In this document: positions 55,460 through 64,000 of the stretch, piece after piece
Numbering within the stretch: position 1 is the first letter of the stretch
Layout: each line of letters begins with the position of its first letter
From: Marisa cornuarietis
Taxonomy: Eukaryota; Mollusca; Gastropoda; Architaenioglossa; Ampullariidae
NCBI GenBank assembly: GCA_004794655.1
Contig: SMMW01000522.1
Span: 3,782,001 to 3,846,000, forward strand
Reading direction: 5' to 3'
Length of the DNA: 64,000 nucleotides
Made by a program: the position numbers and the translations under genes
The notes under the pieces: model-generated
Seen by the model: the letters and a program-made list of their open reading frames with translations, nothing else
Databases searched by the model: none
What the model was told of the DNA's origin: nothing

Positions 55460-55915
55460 ACAGATTGTGTAAGTCCCTCATTCCCATCCTGCTTTATAGA
55501 TGTGAGATGTGAACTCTGCTTGCCAATATGGATTTGAGAAGTGCCTGAGATGGCTGCTCAGATGGAATGCAAAACCAATGACTTTGTACAGAGCACAGCT
55601 GCCACCCTCATGGGACACCAAGGACCTCAGGGAACTTTTCTTACGCTGTGCAAACTGGTCTGGTTCAGTCTTTTCATCCAGCATGACACCTCAGAGGGTG
55701 GTTGATGCTGAAGTGGACAGAGGAAGAACTGGCTTGGAAATATGAAAGAGTGGACTAGTCATTCAATGCAGGATTTGCTCACCACCACTCAACACAGGCC
55801 TAAGTGACCAGCCTTGTTAGCCACTGCATATATCCAGCTGCCTCCCCTGATTGGCAATACCAGTGGACTAGCATAACTGTTCATAAGTTGTTACCAGGCA
55901 AGGGATGAATGAATA
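55460..55915 (+). pseudogene. RTE-like LINE C-terminal fragment, heavily decayed
   Basis: SLIPILLYRCEM, then after a stop TLLANMDLR, corresponding to the IILYRCETWTLLADTE segment at 40,430. The rest is frameshifted. It ends in a GGGATGAATGAATAAAC tract like that at 40,830. Confidence 0.65.
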
Positions 55916-57945
55916 AACAAATTAATGGGCACTAACCTCTAAGGTTAGAAGGCATCAGCACTGCTCCAACTACAGTGCAGAAGTTCACAAATACCAGCCC
56001 ACAATGGAATTCCATAGAATGAGACAGTTTGACAAACTTGGATCAAGAAGACAGTAACCTAACATTTGCATAAGCTTCCACAAGATATAAAACTTCTATA
56101 AAGGCTGCAATGTCATCCACTACCACAGGTGATGCCTGTCATTTTCTAAAAGAAGATCAAACAGGAGCACTTCCTCCAAAATGCTCCCAACTGAAGGCAG
56201 AGAGAGAGAGAGATATGACACAACCAGTTGACACCCTACTCCAGAGAAACCTCTGAGGGAGCAAAAAGAGACTTGGAGGACACAGCATTATCCATCCTGA
56301 AAGCTAGCCTGAAAACATAACCTAGTGAAGAAAAGGGAGAAGAAAGTGTCTCTATTTGTTCATGGATGATAATTGTCTCTTTCCAGAGGAGTAAATTACC
56401 ATGGTTTCAGAGTAGTTATAGTGTAGTAGCTCATGTGTCATATCCTCTGGCAATGTCTGTCATGTGGTAACTAAGCTGGACATGAAAATCGCCCACAAAG
56501 ATCTTTTAAATTGACCACATGTCCCCAGCCTGAGACCATTTAAGTAATTAAAATGGCTTTGTGTACATCTTTTAGTAAATATTATATAAGGTAGATAGCC
56601 TTTGGTGGCTAGAGCGAGCCAAGCATAAACAGCTGCCCTGCAGAGGCTTTAATGGACAGATGGACTATCTCGATGTTTACTAATAAGAAGAACTAGATGG
56701 ACAGAAAACATTTGAGGGCCATTACACCTGGTCTGTCAGTGAGAGAAAATCTCCCTCCACCTACCTCATCACCTGAGACATGGCTAAGGCTAGTCAGCTG
56801 GATGTGGCCTCCCTCTCATTTGTGCTGGCTAGCTGATGTTTCGGTAAAGAATGCAGATTGTGTGTGTTCGACCAATGGCATCCCTTGTTGTATGCAATGT
56901 GTGTTAATGTTAAAGTTAAGGGAAGCAGAAGAAGTTCACAAGGCACTTCTTGGCATGATGTCAGTGCAAATGAAGCACATAGTCAACACCTCTTCAGCTG
57001 TCTTCAAGGTCAACAGGCTTTTCTTCGAGACCAAGACCTAAACCAGGAGGGAAAGGACTTGGGAGAAAGGATACTTGGGTTACAGAACCTTGATGCAAAG
57101 GGCCAGTTAGTCACCACAGACCATCAGGACTGCCAGCTGTTGTCATGAAACGCCTAGGACTACATGACCAGAGCTTGGCAACCTTTGACAGGTAGAATTT
57201 TAATGCCAAGACCAGCAGAAGTAGTTGTCATTCTCAAGAGAGAAGAAAATGTCTATTTGTATTTGCCCGCATTTCAAAGCAGCGTAGTGAGGAGGATTAT
57301 GTTGCATCAGGGTGGTGTTTGTTTGGCAGCTGTATGTAGCATTTTGTATCCCGACACATACCGCTGTGTGCTTATAACACTTTAGTTGGGTGAGCAAGCA
57401 GTTGTTGAAGAAGTCACATGGCATCCCTGGACTGGTACAGTGCTTAGTATCCATGTTGCCAGGAGAGCAATCATTACTCTATTATGTAGATGGTGGACCA
57501 CGTGGGGAAGTGACTTTGGCATCAGACGGGCACTTTGAGAGGAGACTCATCAGCATGCCACCACTATTGGCTGGAGACCTGCTACCCACCTCATCACAAG
57601 TGTGGATTCACAGCATGAAGAGACTGAGACACAGAGATTTGCAGTACGAGAGCAGTAGTAACAATTACCAGAGCAAGGTCGATATGCATATGTATATGAG
57701 AGTGGATGGTGGTTTTAACAGCAGTTAACAGCTTTGAAACATGGAAAGTACCGATAGCATGGATAGTACTGGGACCCTCTTAGATGAGCCCTAATATTGT
57801 TGAATTTATTTTGCATAATTTATAAATTTATAAATTTTTTCTTGTTGTTTTCTGTCACACATAAGTAAGTCTTTTATTTGGGGAAGAGCATGGTTCATGG
57901 CTCGTGAACCATGTGGCAAGATTTTAAATATTCCCCCAGGGGGTT
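55916..57945. other. CC2D2A intron, unassigned with several open frames
   Basis: Open frames at 56,697-57,041 and 57,390-57,728 (112 residues) show no family signature. GAGAGAGAGAGAT lies at about 56,202. This stretch could be the internal region of an unknown element, since the next stretch resembles an LTR. Confidence 0.35.
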
Positions 57946-57950
57946 TTGTG

Positions 57951-58658
57951 TGATGAAAGTTACATCATAACTGTCACCTATGTGCCCAGTTCCCTTCAGG
58001 CCCAGTGCTCATATAGTAGTATGGGGTAGGACACACATCGCACACACATACACAGGCACACACACACACAGGGATAAAGAGGTAAGTGACATACACTGGG
58101 CCGGTTATGTAAGGAAGACCACTGAGTGTTGCCTAGGGGGTAGACTGTCAATTGGAAGACCAGTACACTTAGCCTGGACAATAGCGGTTGTTTTCATTGC
58201 TACAGACTGGTCGTCTTTGCTGAGCGATGAAAGCAGATGACAGGCGCGACAGTGTGGCTCTGTATGGTGGTCAGATTGATAGGCTACATAGGCAAGGAGC
58301 GTGTAGCAACACCACATGATATTAAGTTAACCGATGCACGATTGGTTAGTTAAAGAAATAGAAGTATTGTGAGAAAATGCGAGAGTGAAAGAACCAATGG
58401 GAAGACCGACACCTGACCATGTGCCCGAAGAAAGGAGACAAGAAAAGAGGTTTTCGACTCAGAAGGGGAGTTGGAAGGAGAGCGCAGAGGTGGGAGCATC
58501 GCCCCACCAAGCAGTTGGGAGAATGTGTATCTGATGTACATGCTTTCGCCTAGTCAGACCTATCCTCTGGCGTACAAGTAAAACCTGAACCCACGACAGT
58601 GTTGTGTTGATTATTGTGGTGAGACTGGGCAAGCTACCCTCATCCCACCCTGTTACAC
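57951..58658 (+). repeat. Possible solo LTR
   Basis: Starts TGTGATGAAAGTTAC and ends CACCCTGTTACA, giving TG...CA ends over about 0.7 kb. A (CA)n tract lies at 58,035-58,070. No matching 5-bp target duplication, primer-binding site or second LTR was found, so the call is tentative. Confidence 0.25.
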
Positions 58659-58928
58659 TCACATTCTGACCAGAGAATACAGGAACATTATAACAAGGTC
58701 AATGAAGAAACCAAGTGTGTCATGGACAACTTTTAAGCTGAACTAATTTGAAAGCAGGCTGTTCCTAATCAGTGTGTCATATACCTTTTAGCTTAAATCC
58801 AGGTAGACAGGAATGAACAATATTGCCAGCAGTCACCATTGTCACCATTCTGAAAAAAATGTATACAAGCTTGTATTTGTTATGCAAATGTTTGAAAGTG
58901 TTTTGACCCATAACTTTTCTTTGTTCAG

Positions 58929-59025
58929 CAATTTCTACAGATGCTTGCTGGGGATGAAGAGGAGCATGCTCTGTTATTGACCAATCTCTTTTTGGGTCTT
59001 GGCAAGAAGGCTTGGTTGTTGCTGG
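58929..59025 (+). CDS. CC2D2A: CC2D2A exon: conserved C-terminal region
   Basis: 97 nt between TTTGTTCAG and GTAAGA. Encodes [20 protein letters not shown] then [12 protein letters not shown] plus the first base of the next codon. [22 protein letters not shown] is nearly invariant in CC2D2A. It ends in phase 1; the next expected block, a G(N/T)AIPEG motif, was not found before 64,000. Confidence 0.95.
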
Positions 59026-60589
59026 GTAAGAATCATAATATGTGTTTAAGTTTTTTAAAACAGTTTTTTTTTACAAAAAAGGGGTTGACATCTATTTCTG
59101 AGCAGACCTAATTTATGTGGGATGTAGCCCCTTCTTCTTCTTAGTTTAAATGTTTGAGTGGTCAAGGGAATCACACATGAAGTTCTATTTCCTTGATGAA
59201 CTGGGCAGTTCTGTCTGAGTCATATCTCCTCCCCCACAGTTTGTCCCTCAGATTTGTTGTGTTAGCCCACATGGCAGATCTCTTGGGCATCTGAAGAGGA
59301 CACTTTTTTAGTATGTGCTTTGAGTTTTTGATGCCAGTGTCACGTGGACATTCATCTATGTATGACAGCTTCAAGAAGTGCATATGTGTCATTTTGTTAG
59401 ACATTTGACATTTATTTTATTCATTCACCCCATGAAATTTTAAGTATACACAACTAGTAGTTCACCAATACAAAGCTTGAATAAATGTACACTGATAAAA
59501 GATAAATACAGAACAGTGTTATATGAGAAAGGAAAGCATAACAATGACACTAATAATGGCTGAGATATTAATAACTTTTGTACCACATTAACATGAGGTA
59601 ACAGCAGCCTACAGTGGTTTGTTTTCAGTTGGAAAATAGTTATGTACAGCAATTGCTCTGTCCAGAATGGCATCACTCTTACTTGTGTCTATGGCATGCT
59701 GTTTGGTCCAGTTTTGTTGGTGTTTGGATTTGATGAGCATAATGCAATCTGTACTGCATGGAGGATTGAAGATGGTTTTCCAGCGGGCAGCGTTTGGGAA
59801 TTGTTTCTGCCATCTCAGTAACAGATGTAGATGCCACTGTCACTGTTTCTGATGTCTTCCTGTGTGGATCTAGTTGTGTGCACATGGGTTTACTTGGAAA
59901 GATTGTGACAAATGACCAACTTTATAAATCAAATCCTAATGGGCAATTATTACTTGGGAAGTGCGCTTAGTTATTAAAAAAAAATGGAACTAGTTACATG
60001 ACAAGGATAAGGCAAGTTGTTCACCATAACAGAATGAAAAAACACACAATCTGACATCTAAAGCCATTCATAAAGCACACCTACATCATACACTCAACCT
60101 AAATGTGCCTATCACTTCAAAATACAAGCATAGCATAATGTGAGCCTAAGCTCAGTAAAACAAATTCTTCATCTAGTGCATGTTTTTGATGTTCTTGGGA
60201 AAAGTGCTGGTAGCTTTTATGACAATTTTCTGACCACAAAAAGAAGCCAAATCTCTGTTTGATACTGATGTTGTTCTTCTTGTTTGCTTATTTTTTGTCA
60301 CACTTGGAGGCCAGCTCTTGAGATAAAACTGGTAGATATCTACAAAGTGTCCACATTTCCATATAGCTTGGTGTCAAAGGGCAGGGATGGCCAGACCTCC
60401 ACCCTTTTCTCCTGGAGGATCTACATTTCTGTAGGATGTTTCATGGTTTGTCTTCACAGGAACACATTGGGGATGACACCAGATGTAGCTTACAGTAAAG
60501 GTGGTGCTTTAGTCTGTTGTGCCTTGTACTGAGGTGGAAAATTGTCACCAGTTCTAATCTGGACAGGTGATGGTAGCTGTTCTTTCTTC
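59026..60589. other. CC2D2A intron, unassigned
   Basis: No exon matching the next CC2D2A block and no recognised element. Confidence 0.4.
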
Positions 60590-61115
60590 TTCTTCTTTAG
60601 TCACCCAAGGTTTGTTATTTAGAAATATCACAATAGTTTTTGTAGATATTAATGTATCAACCCAGAAATGTAAGAACAAACAACAGTCACCTCCCCTAGA
60701 CTACCATATAAAAAAGATAAACCTTCCACACAGTGCAATCAAAACAACACTGCAAACATCCAGTACTTTTATTTGTCCAGTATTTCATCAACTTAACAGC
60801 AGGCTGCATACACTCACACACAGTCCTATATACAGGTGCCAGAAACATGCTATTATATTAAGATGGCTTGGCTTTGTATGCTGAAGGAACTTTGCCATGT
60901 CAAGCTTGGTATGCTTCTAGGTTGTTGGAAGGGTCATATATTGATCATACATTTTCAATATCTATATCAGATCTCAGTTATTAAAATCACCCAGAATGAA
61001 CTTAGCCACATCTAGTGACATGGAGTCAAGTCTGTGTTTTGCATCTATGATAACATTCCTAGCAGAAGTAGCATTCACTTCAGGGTGAATATAAACAAAT
61101 GTAAAGAACAGCTGA
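60590..61115 (-). pseudogene. Rex1/CR1-like LINE endonuclease end and linker
   Basis: Minus-strand pieces: VYIHPEVNATSARNVIIDAK, LDVAKFILGDFNN (EN Asp/Asn block), then VKLMKYWTNKSTGCLQCCFD and FLNNKPWVTKE. The last two blocks are the characteristic linker between EN and RT in Rex1/CR1-type LINEs. Frameshifted and without RT. Confidence 0.7.
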
Positions 61116-61119
61116 AGAT

Positions 61120-61712
61120 ATTCTGAACTTCCAATCCATCTTCAAGGAGAAAACATCCTAGAAACAGACCGCTTCACGTATCTGGGGAGCATCGTCAGCA
61201 AGGACGGTGGAGCAAACGACGACATCAGAAGCTGCATAAACAAGGCCAGGCATGCTTTTAACACCCTATGCCCCATCTGGAACTCCCGAGCATTATCCCT
61301 CCACAGTAAGACCCGCATATTCAACACCAATGTGAAGGCAGTCTTACTGTATTGCTCTGAAACCTGGAGAGTGACGAACACCATCAACCACAAGCTCCAG
61401 ACCTTTACCAACTGATGCCTTCGCCATATTTTGGAAATAAGATGGCCTGAAAAGATCTCCAATAGCAGCCTATGGAAAAGAAATAACCAGAATGCCACTA
61501 GTCAAGACATCAAAAAGCACAAGTGGGGCAGGATAGGACACCATTGCCAAGCAGGCACTTGACTGGAACCCTCAGGGGAAGAGGAGAGTTGCGAGGCCAA
61601 AACAGACTTGTAGAAGATCAGTAGAGAGCGAGGCAAAGGATGCCAGGAACCACATGGGCCCAACTGAAGGAGGCAACCCAAAACTGGGTCCACTGGCGGG
61701 GGGCCAATTAGT
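61120..61712 (+). pseudogene. RTE-like LINE C-terminal fragment, same subfamily as 34,240-37,200
   Basis: RFTYLGSIVSKDGGANDDIR, SETWRVTN, LRHILEIRWPEKISNSSLWK and TSQDIKKHKWGRIGHH match 36,817-37,170. It extends further to the element's C-terminal end (LDWNPQGKRRVARPK-like), which the longer copy lacks. One TGA lies at about 61,413. It ends at 61,712, where I-like ORF1 sequence begins. Confidence 0.8.
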
Positions 61713-61910
61713 TGTCCTGACCTGGCTGGCATATTGGAAGTCACAACTGGCATCCCAGAGGATTACTGAAAATACCTGACATTATTGAGGTTGGGTATTT
61801 GCAAGTCATAGTGTCTTTTTTCAATCCTCTATTGCATTGGTTCAACTGTCAGCGTTATGGCAAGTCCTAAGACTGCTACTTTTGCTGTGGTGGGACTGTC
61901 ATCTGTGAGC
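61713..61910 (+). pseudogene. I-like ORF1 fragment
   Basis: GTTGTCCTGACCTGGCTGGC, ACTGGCATCCCAGAGG, ACATTATTGAGGTTGGGTAT and CAACTGTCAGCGTTATGG match the ORF1 region at 46,060-46,300 with internal losses. Only the start of the first zinc knuckle is left. Confidence 0.6.
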
Positions 61911-61990
61911 CCTATCCCAGTCTCTCACACTATGCCAACTTCCTCTTTAGAGGCTGTGGTGGTACCCACGTGTCACATTGTGCTTATAAC

Positions 61991-62064
61991 GGGCAGTCAA
62001 ATGAAACATAACTGACGCCAGGTAAATTTGAGGCTGGCATCTGCTGGGTTTCATTTGACTGCCC
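61991..62064. repeat. 74-bp hairpin with 17-bp perfect arms
   Basis: GGGCAGTCAAATGAAAC at 61,991-62,007 and its exact complement at 62,048-62,064, loop 40 bp. It could be the remnant ends of a small DNA transposon. Confidence 0.7.
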
Positions 62065-62139
62065 CTCGTATCTTTTATAGTGCAAGTTACTGTTAGTAAC
62101 CTCAGTCCCTTTAGGGTACACATTTAGTACAACATTTTT

Positions 62140-62212
62140 CCATTTATGTTCATCATCATCATCATCATCATTCCTTGTTACTCCTCGAGGAGCATAGGAC
62201 CGCAACATTCCA
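62140..62212 (-). repeat. RTE-like LINE 3' terminus with (ATG)n tail
   Basis: Minus-strand reading CGGTCCTATGCTCCTCGAGG then AGTAACAAGGAATG and (ATG)n. The encoded end, SYAPRGVTRN followed by Asp repeats, is like the C-terminal end of RTE-type ORFs. Confidence 0.55.
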
Positions 62213-62591
62213 TGTATGTTAATGGTACATAATTTTCTTATTTATTAAACTATTATGTACTGTCTTATTTCTGATATTCACAACCCTCAACTGCTGACTT
62301 GCTTTACTATGATTTGTTTGTTTATACAATCTGTTCCCATCCTAAACAAATTTTTAAGTTACCTTCTGTAGTTCTTCTACATCCTGGTCTGGTGGATGTG
62401 GAAGTAACAGCGATAAGTATATGAGTTAAAATAAAAGTTTTCAATGCAAACACTTGAATCATTTGCATACTGGTTATCTTAAGCCATGTTTTTATAAGTT
62501 TTTTTTTCACTTCAATATCTCTTTCCTTAAAATTTAATCGATAACATGCATATTAGTATGTAATAAATCATTTCTTCTTCGTACTGTTCCA
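62213..62591. other. Unassigned AT-rich stretch
   Basis: No gene or repeat recognised. Confidence 0.4.
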
Positions 62592-62773
62592 GATGACATG
62601 ACCATAAGGAGATATCACCCTCAAGCTACCCAAATACAGGTGGCAAACTTGCAAAGCAAGAAAACACGTGTCTCACAAGCACTAGAGTACCGCTCATCCC
62701 CCACCCCCACCCCCACCCCAGCCTGTCCCACTAGTGAGCACTCTTCTCCAGTTTTTGCCCAGCTGACCGAGGT
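62592..62773 (+). other. Possible exon of unknown identity
   Basis: An open stretch after TACTGTTCCAG and before GTTGGT, in a frame compatible with the phase-1 end of the 59,025 exon, encoding MTIRRYHPQATQIQVANLQS and a Ser/Pro/Thr-rich end. It does not match the expected CC2D2A block (G-N/T-A-I-P-E-G), so it is more likely unrelated or non-coding. Confidence 0.2.
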
Positions 62774-62844
62774 TGGTCGCTGTGTTAGCTATATACCCTT
62801 CTTGTGAAGTTTTCCGAGTGCTGTGCCTTCTGTCATGGATAGCC

Positions 62845-64000
62845 CCCGTGGGCCCGGCTTCTCATGCCGGGGGTGAACACCCAGCCTCTCTCTGGCTGGG
62901 TTGCTAAGCTGGCCCACCCCTTTCTCTTATGCTTTTATTGTTTCTCCCTAACTGGCCCTTTCACCTATACTTTTTCTACTCAACCATCTCCCTATGACAC
63001 TACTGTTTGTCTTTTCTATCTTCTGTCTACACCAGTCTTTCCCTGCCCTCTTTTTTCATCATGCCTTTCTTTTAATATAGCTCTTTTCTCTGTGGCCTCC
63101 TTTAGGCCCCCTGCGTTTGCCATACAGGGTGACCTGTGTCGGGGGAGGATGGGATCCTTGAGGTCGAGGTCCTTGATGGGTTGCAGCCCATCATACCAAC
63201 ACACCTCTTTGGCCTGGACTTCTCCTAGACGGGAGGTTGGTGTGGCCCACACCAATCAATCGGCTGGTTGTGCAGTGCCCTAGATTTGCTAGAAGGCTGC
63301 GGCTGGGGTCAATCTGGTCTACGCACTCTGTAGGCTAAACTAGATTCCTTCTGTATCCCTGGTGCGACCCTGCTGGAAATGCCCTAAGTGGTACCGCTCG
63401 GTCGCATCCCCTTGTTGGACTCCATGGTGGGTGGGGAGCAGAAGGAACGAATCATATAGTTTTCATTATGGCAAAAACAACAAAAACCTAGGGAAACGCC
63501 TGCGTGAGAGAGAATCTTCTGATAGCGAGAGTGAGGTGACAGAAAGCGTGAGGAGGTGTTGAAGGGGCCTGGCCCCGTTTTCTTGTCGTCGAAGGTGCAG
63601 AGCCGGCTAAGCCGCTCTCGTCCTCTCCCCATTTGCGATTGCAAAAGGATTCAAAAATATTTCGTCTGGTTTCTCCTCTATCAAGTGATTGCGCACCGGA
63701 CAATTTCTCATTCAGTGTTCCAGTCAAAAGTCTTCAGAGGCCCTTCGCCGATGAGACGGAAAACAGTTCGTGGACCGCCCCATAAAGGTCACACCACACA
63801 GATCCCTCAACTCTTTGAAGGGGGTCATTCGATGCCCTGATTTGCTGGGATGTCGGAACTTGACATTAAGTCAGAACTAGCATCCCAGGGGGTTTCGGCA
63901 GTGCAGAGGGTCACCATAAAGAAGGAAGGAAAGTCTATTCAAACTAATACCTTTTTTCTTACCTTTTGTCTACCTAAAGTACCTGACTTCATTGAGGTTG
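62845..64000 (+). mobile_element. I-like LINE copy B5, 5' part, runs off the right edge
   Basis: Begins with the family 5' end, GCCCCCGTGGGCCCGGC, and holds the longest 5' UTR in the window (62,845-63,467), followed by ORF1 to the edge. It retains the 63,087-63,630 segment that copy B4 has lost. The rest of the element must lie beyond 64,000. Confidence 0.85.
63467..64000 (+). pseudogene. I-like ORF1 N-terminal region, copy B5
   Basis: The ATG near 63,468 begins MAKTTKT and stops; a neighbouring frame continues LGKRLRERESSDSESEVTES, one stop, then GPGPVFLSSKVQSRLSRSRP, RIQKYFVWFLLYQ and, in another frame from 63,851, SELDIKSELASQGVSAVQRV to FIEV at the edge. It has a basic/acidic N-terminus as in Gag-like ORF1 proteins. 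At least three lesions. The zinc knuckles would follow just outside the window. Confidence 0.7.

Larger units (their letters stand above)
15690..59025 (+). other. CC2D2A: CC2D2A gene, ten internal exons with nine introns
   Basis: The exons are 15,690-15,781; 16,677-16,844; 19,357-19,417; 23,411-23,520; 30,695-30,791; 32,991-33,089; 42,052-42,228; 42,838-43,035; 55,136-55,225; 58,929-59,025. All have AG acceptors and GT donors, and phases join without a frameshift into about 396 residues. The protein matches CC2D2A, a tectonic/B9-complex component of the ciliary transition zone mutated in Joubert and Meckel syndromes in humans. The window holds the C2 domain and the following conserved region. 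The coiled-coil N-terminus lies upstream; the predicted transglutaminase-like C-terminus continues downstream. Introns contain most of the mobile elements listed here. Confidence 0.93.

Noticed and set aside
56697..57728. A host gene with frames of 112-114 residues
   Set aside because: No domain, no splice pattern tied to CC2D2A and no family resemblance; kept only as unassigned.
62592..62773. The next CC2D2A exon
   Set aside because: Splice sites and phase fit, but the protein does not match the strongly conserved block expected after KKAWLL.

Overview
The window is animal nuclear DNA and carries one recognisable host gene. Ten spliced exons on the + strand (15,690-59,025, with reading frame and intron phase consistent throughout) encode about 396 residues of CC2D2A, a transition-zone protein of the primary cilium: its C2 domain and the start of its C-terminal region. 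The gene continues beyond both sides of this exon set. The animal is probably a mollusc, most likely a gastropod. That is an inference from the repeat types, the 3'-tail hairpins followed by (AAAC)n or (CAAC)n, and a lophotrochozoan-type 18S rRNA fragment; nothing in the window names a species.

Almost all other recognisable sequence is transposable-element debris, much of it nested inside the CC2D2A introns. The dominant family is an I/Jockey-like LINE: ORF1 has CCHC zinc knuckles; ORF2 has endonuclease (EN), reverse transcriptase (RT, YVDD), RNase H and a C-terminal CxxC...H...C finger. A minus-strand copy of a separate subfamily fills 1-3,650. Plus-strand copies lie at 5,300-11,832, 13,930-15,622, 16,851-17,347, 37,240-39,562, 43,078-54,372 and 45,596-50,842 (both ends present, 10-bp target duplication), and 62,845 to the right edge. 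All coding copies are broken.

Other elements are RTE/craniofacial-development-protein-2-like LINEs (12.2, 20.6-22.3, 34.2-37.2, 40.3, 55.5, 61.1 and 62.1 kb); L2/CR1-like 3' fragments with a shared palindromic tail and (ATT)n; Rex1/CR1-like EN fragments (4.4-5.2 and 60.6-61.1 kb); a LINE ORF1 with a coiled coil, an RRM-like domain and an N-terminal 2A motif (26.4-30.4 kb); hAT DNA transposons at 8,425-10,027, 20,015-20,575 and 27,449-30,217; two MITEs whose inverted ends are built of tandem 14-15-bp units (7,091-7,599 and 23,153-23,374); and a tRNA-derived SINE family (40,862-41,130 and 22,848-23,025).

The oddest object is a roughly 1-kb insert at 52,954-53,949. It begins as clear 18S rRNA, including the universal site before the 3' end, becomes divergent, and is joined directly to the 3' UTR of an I-like LINE. 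It looks like an rRNA-LINE chimeric retrosequence placed inside the 3' UTR of an older LINE copy. I see no bacterial genes, CRISPR array or intact autonomous transposon.
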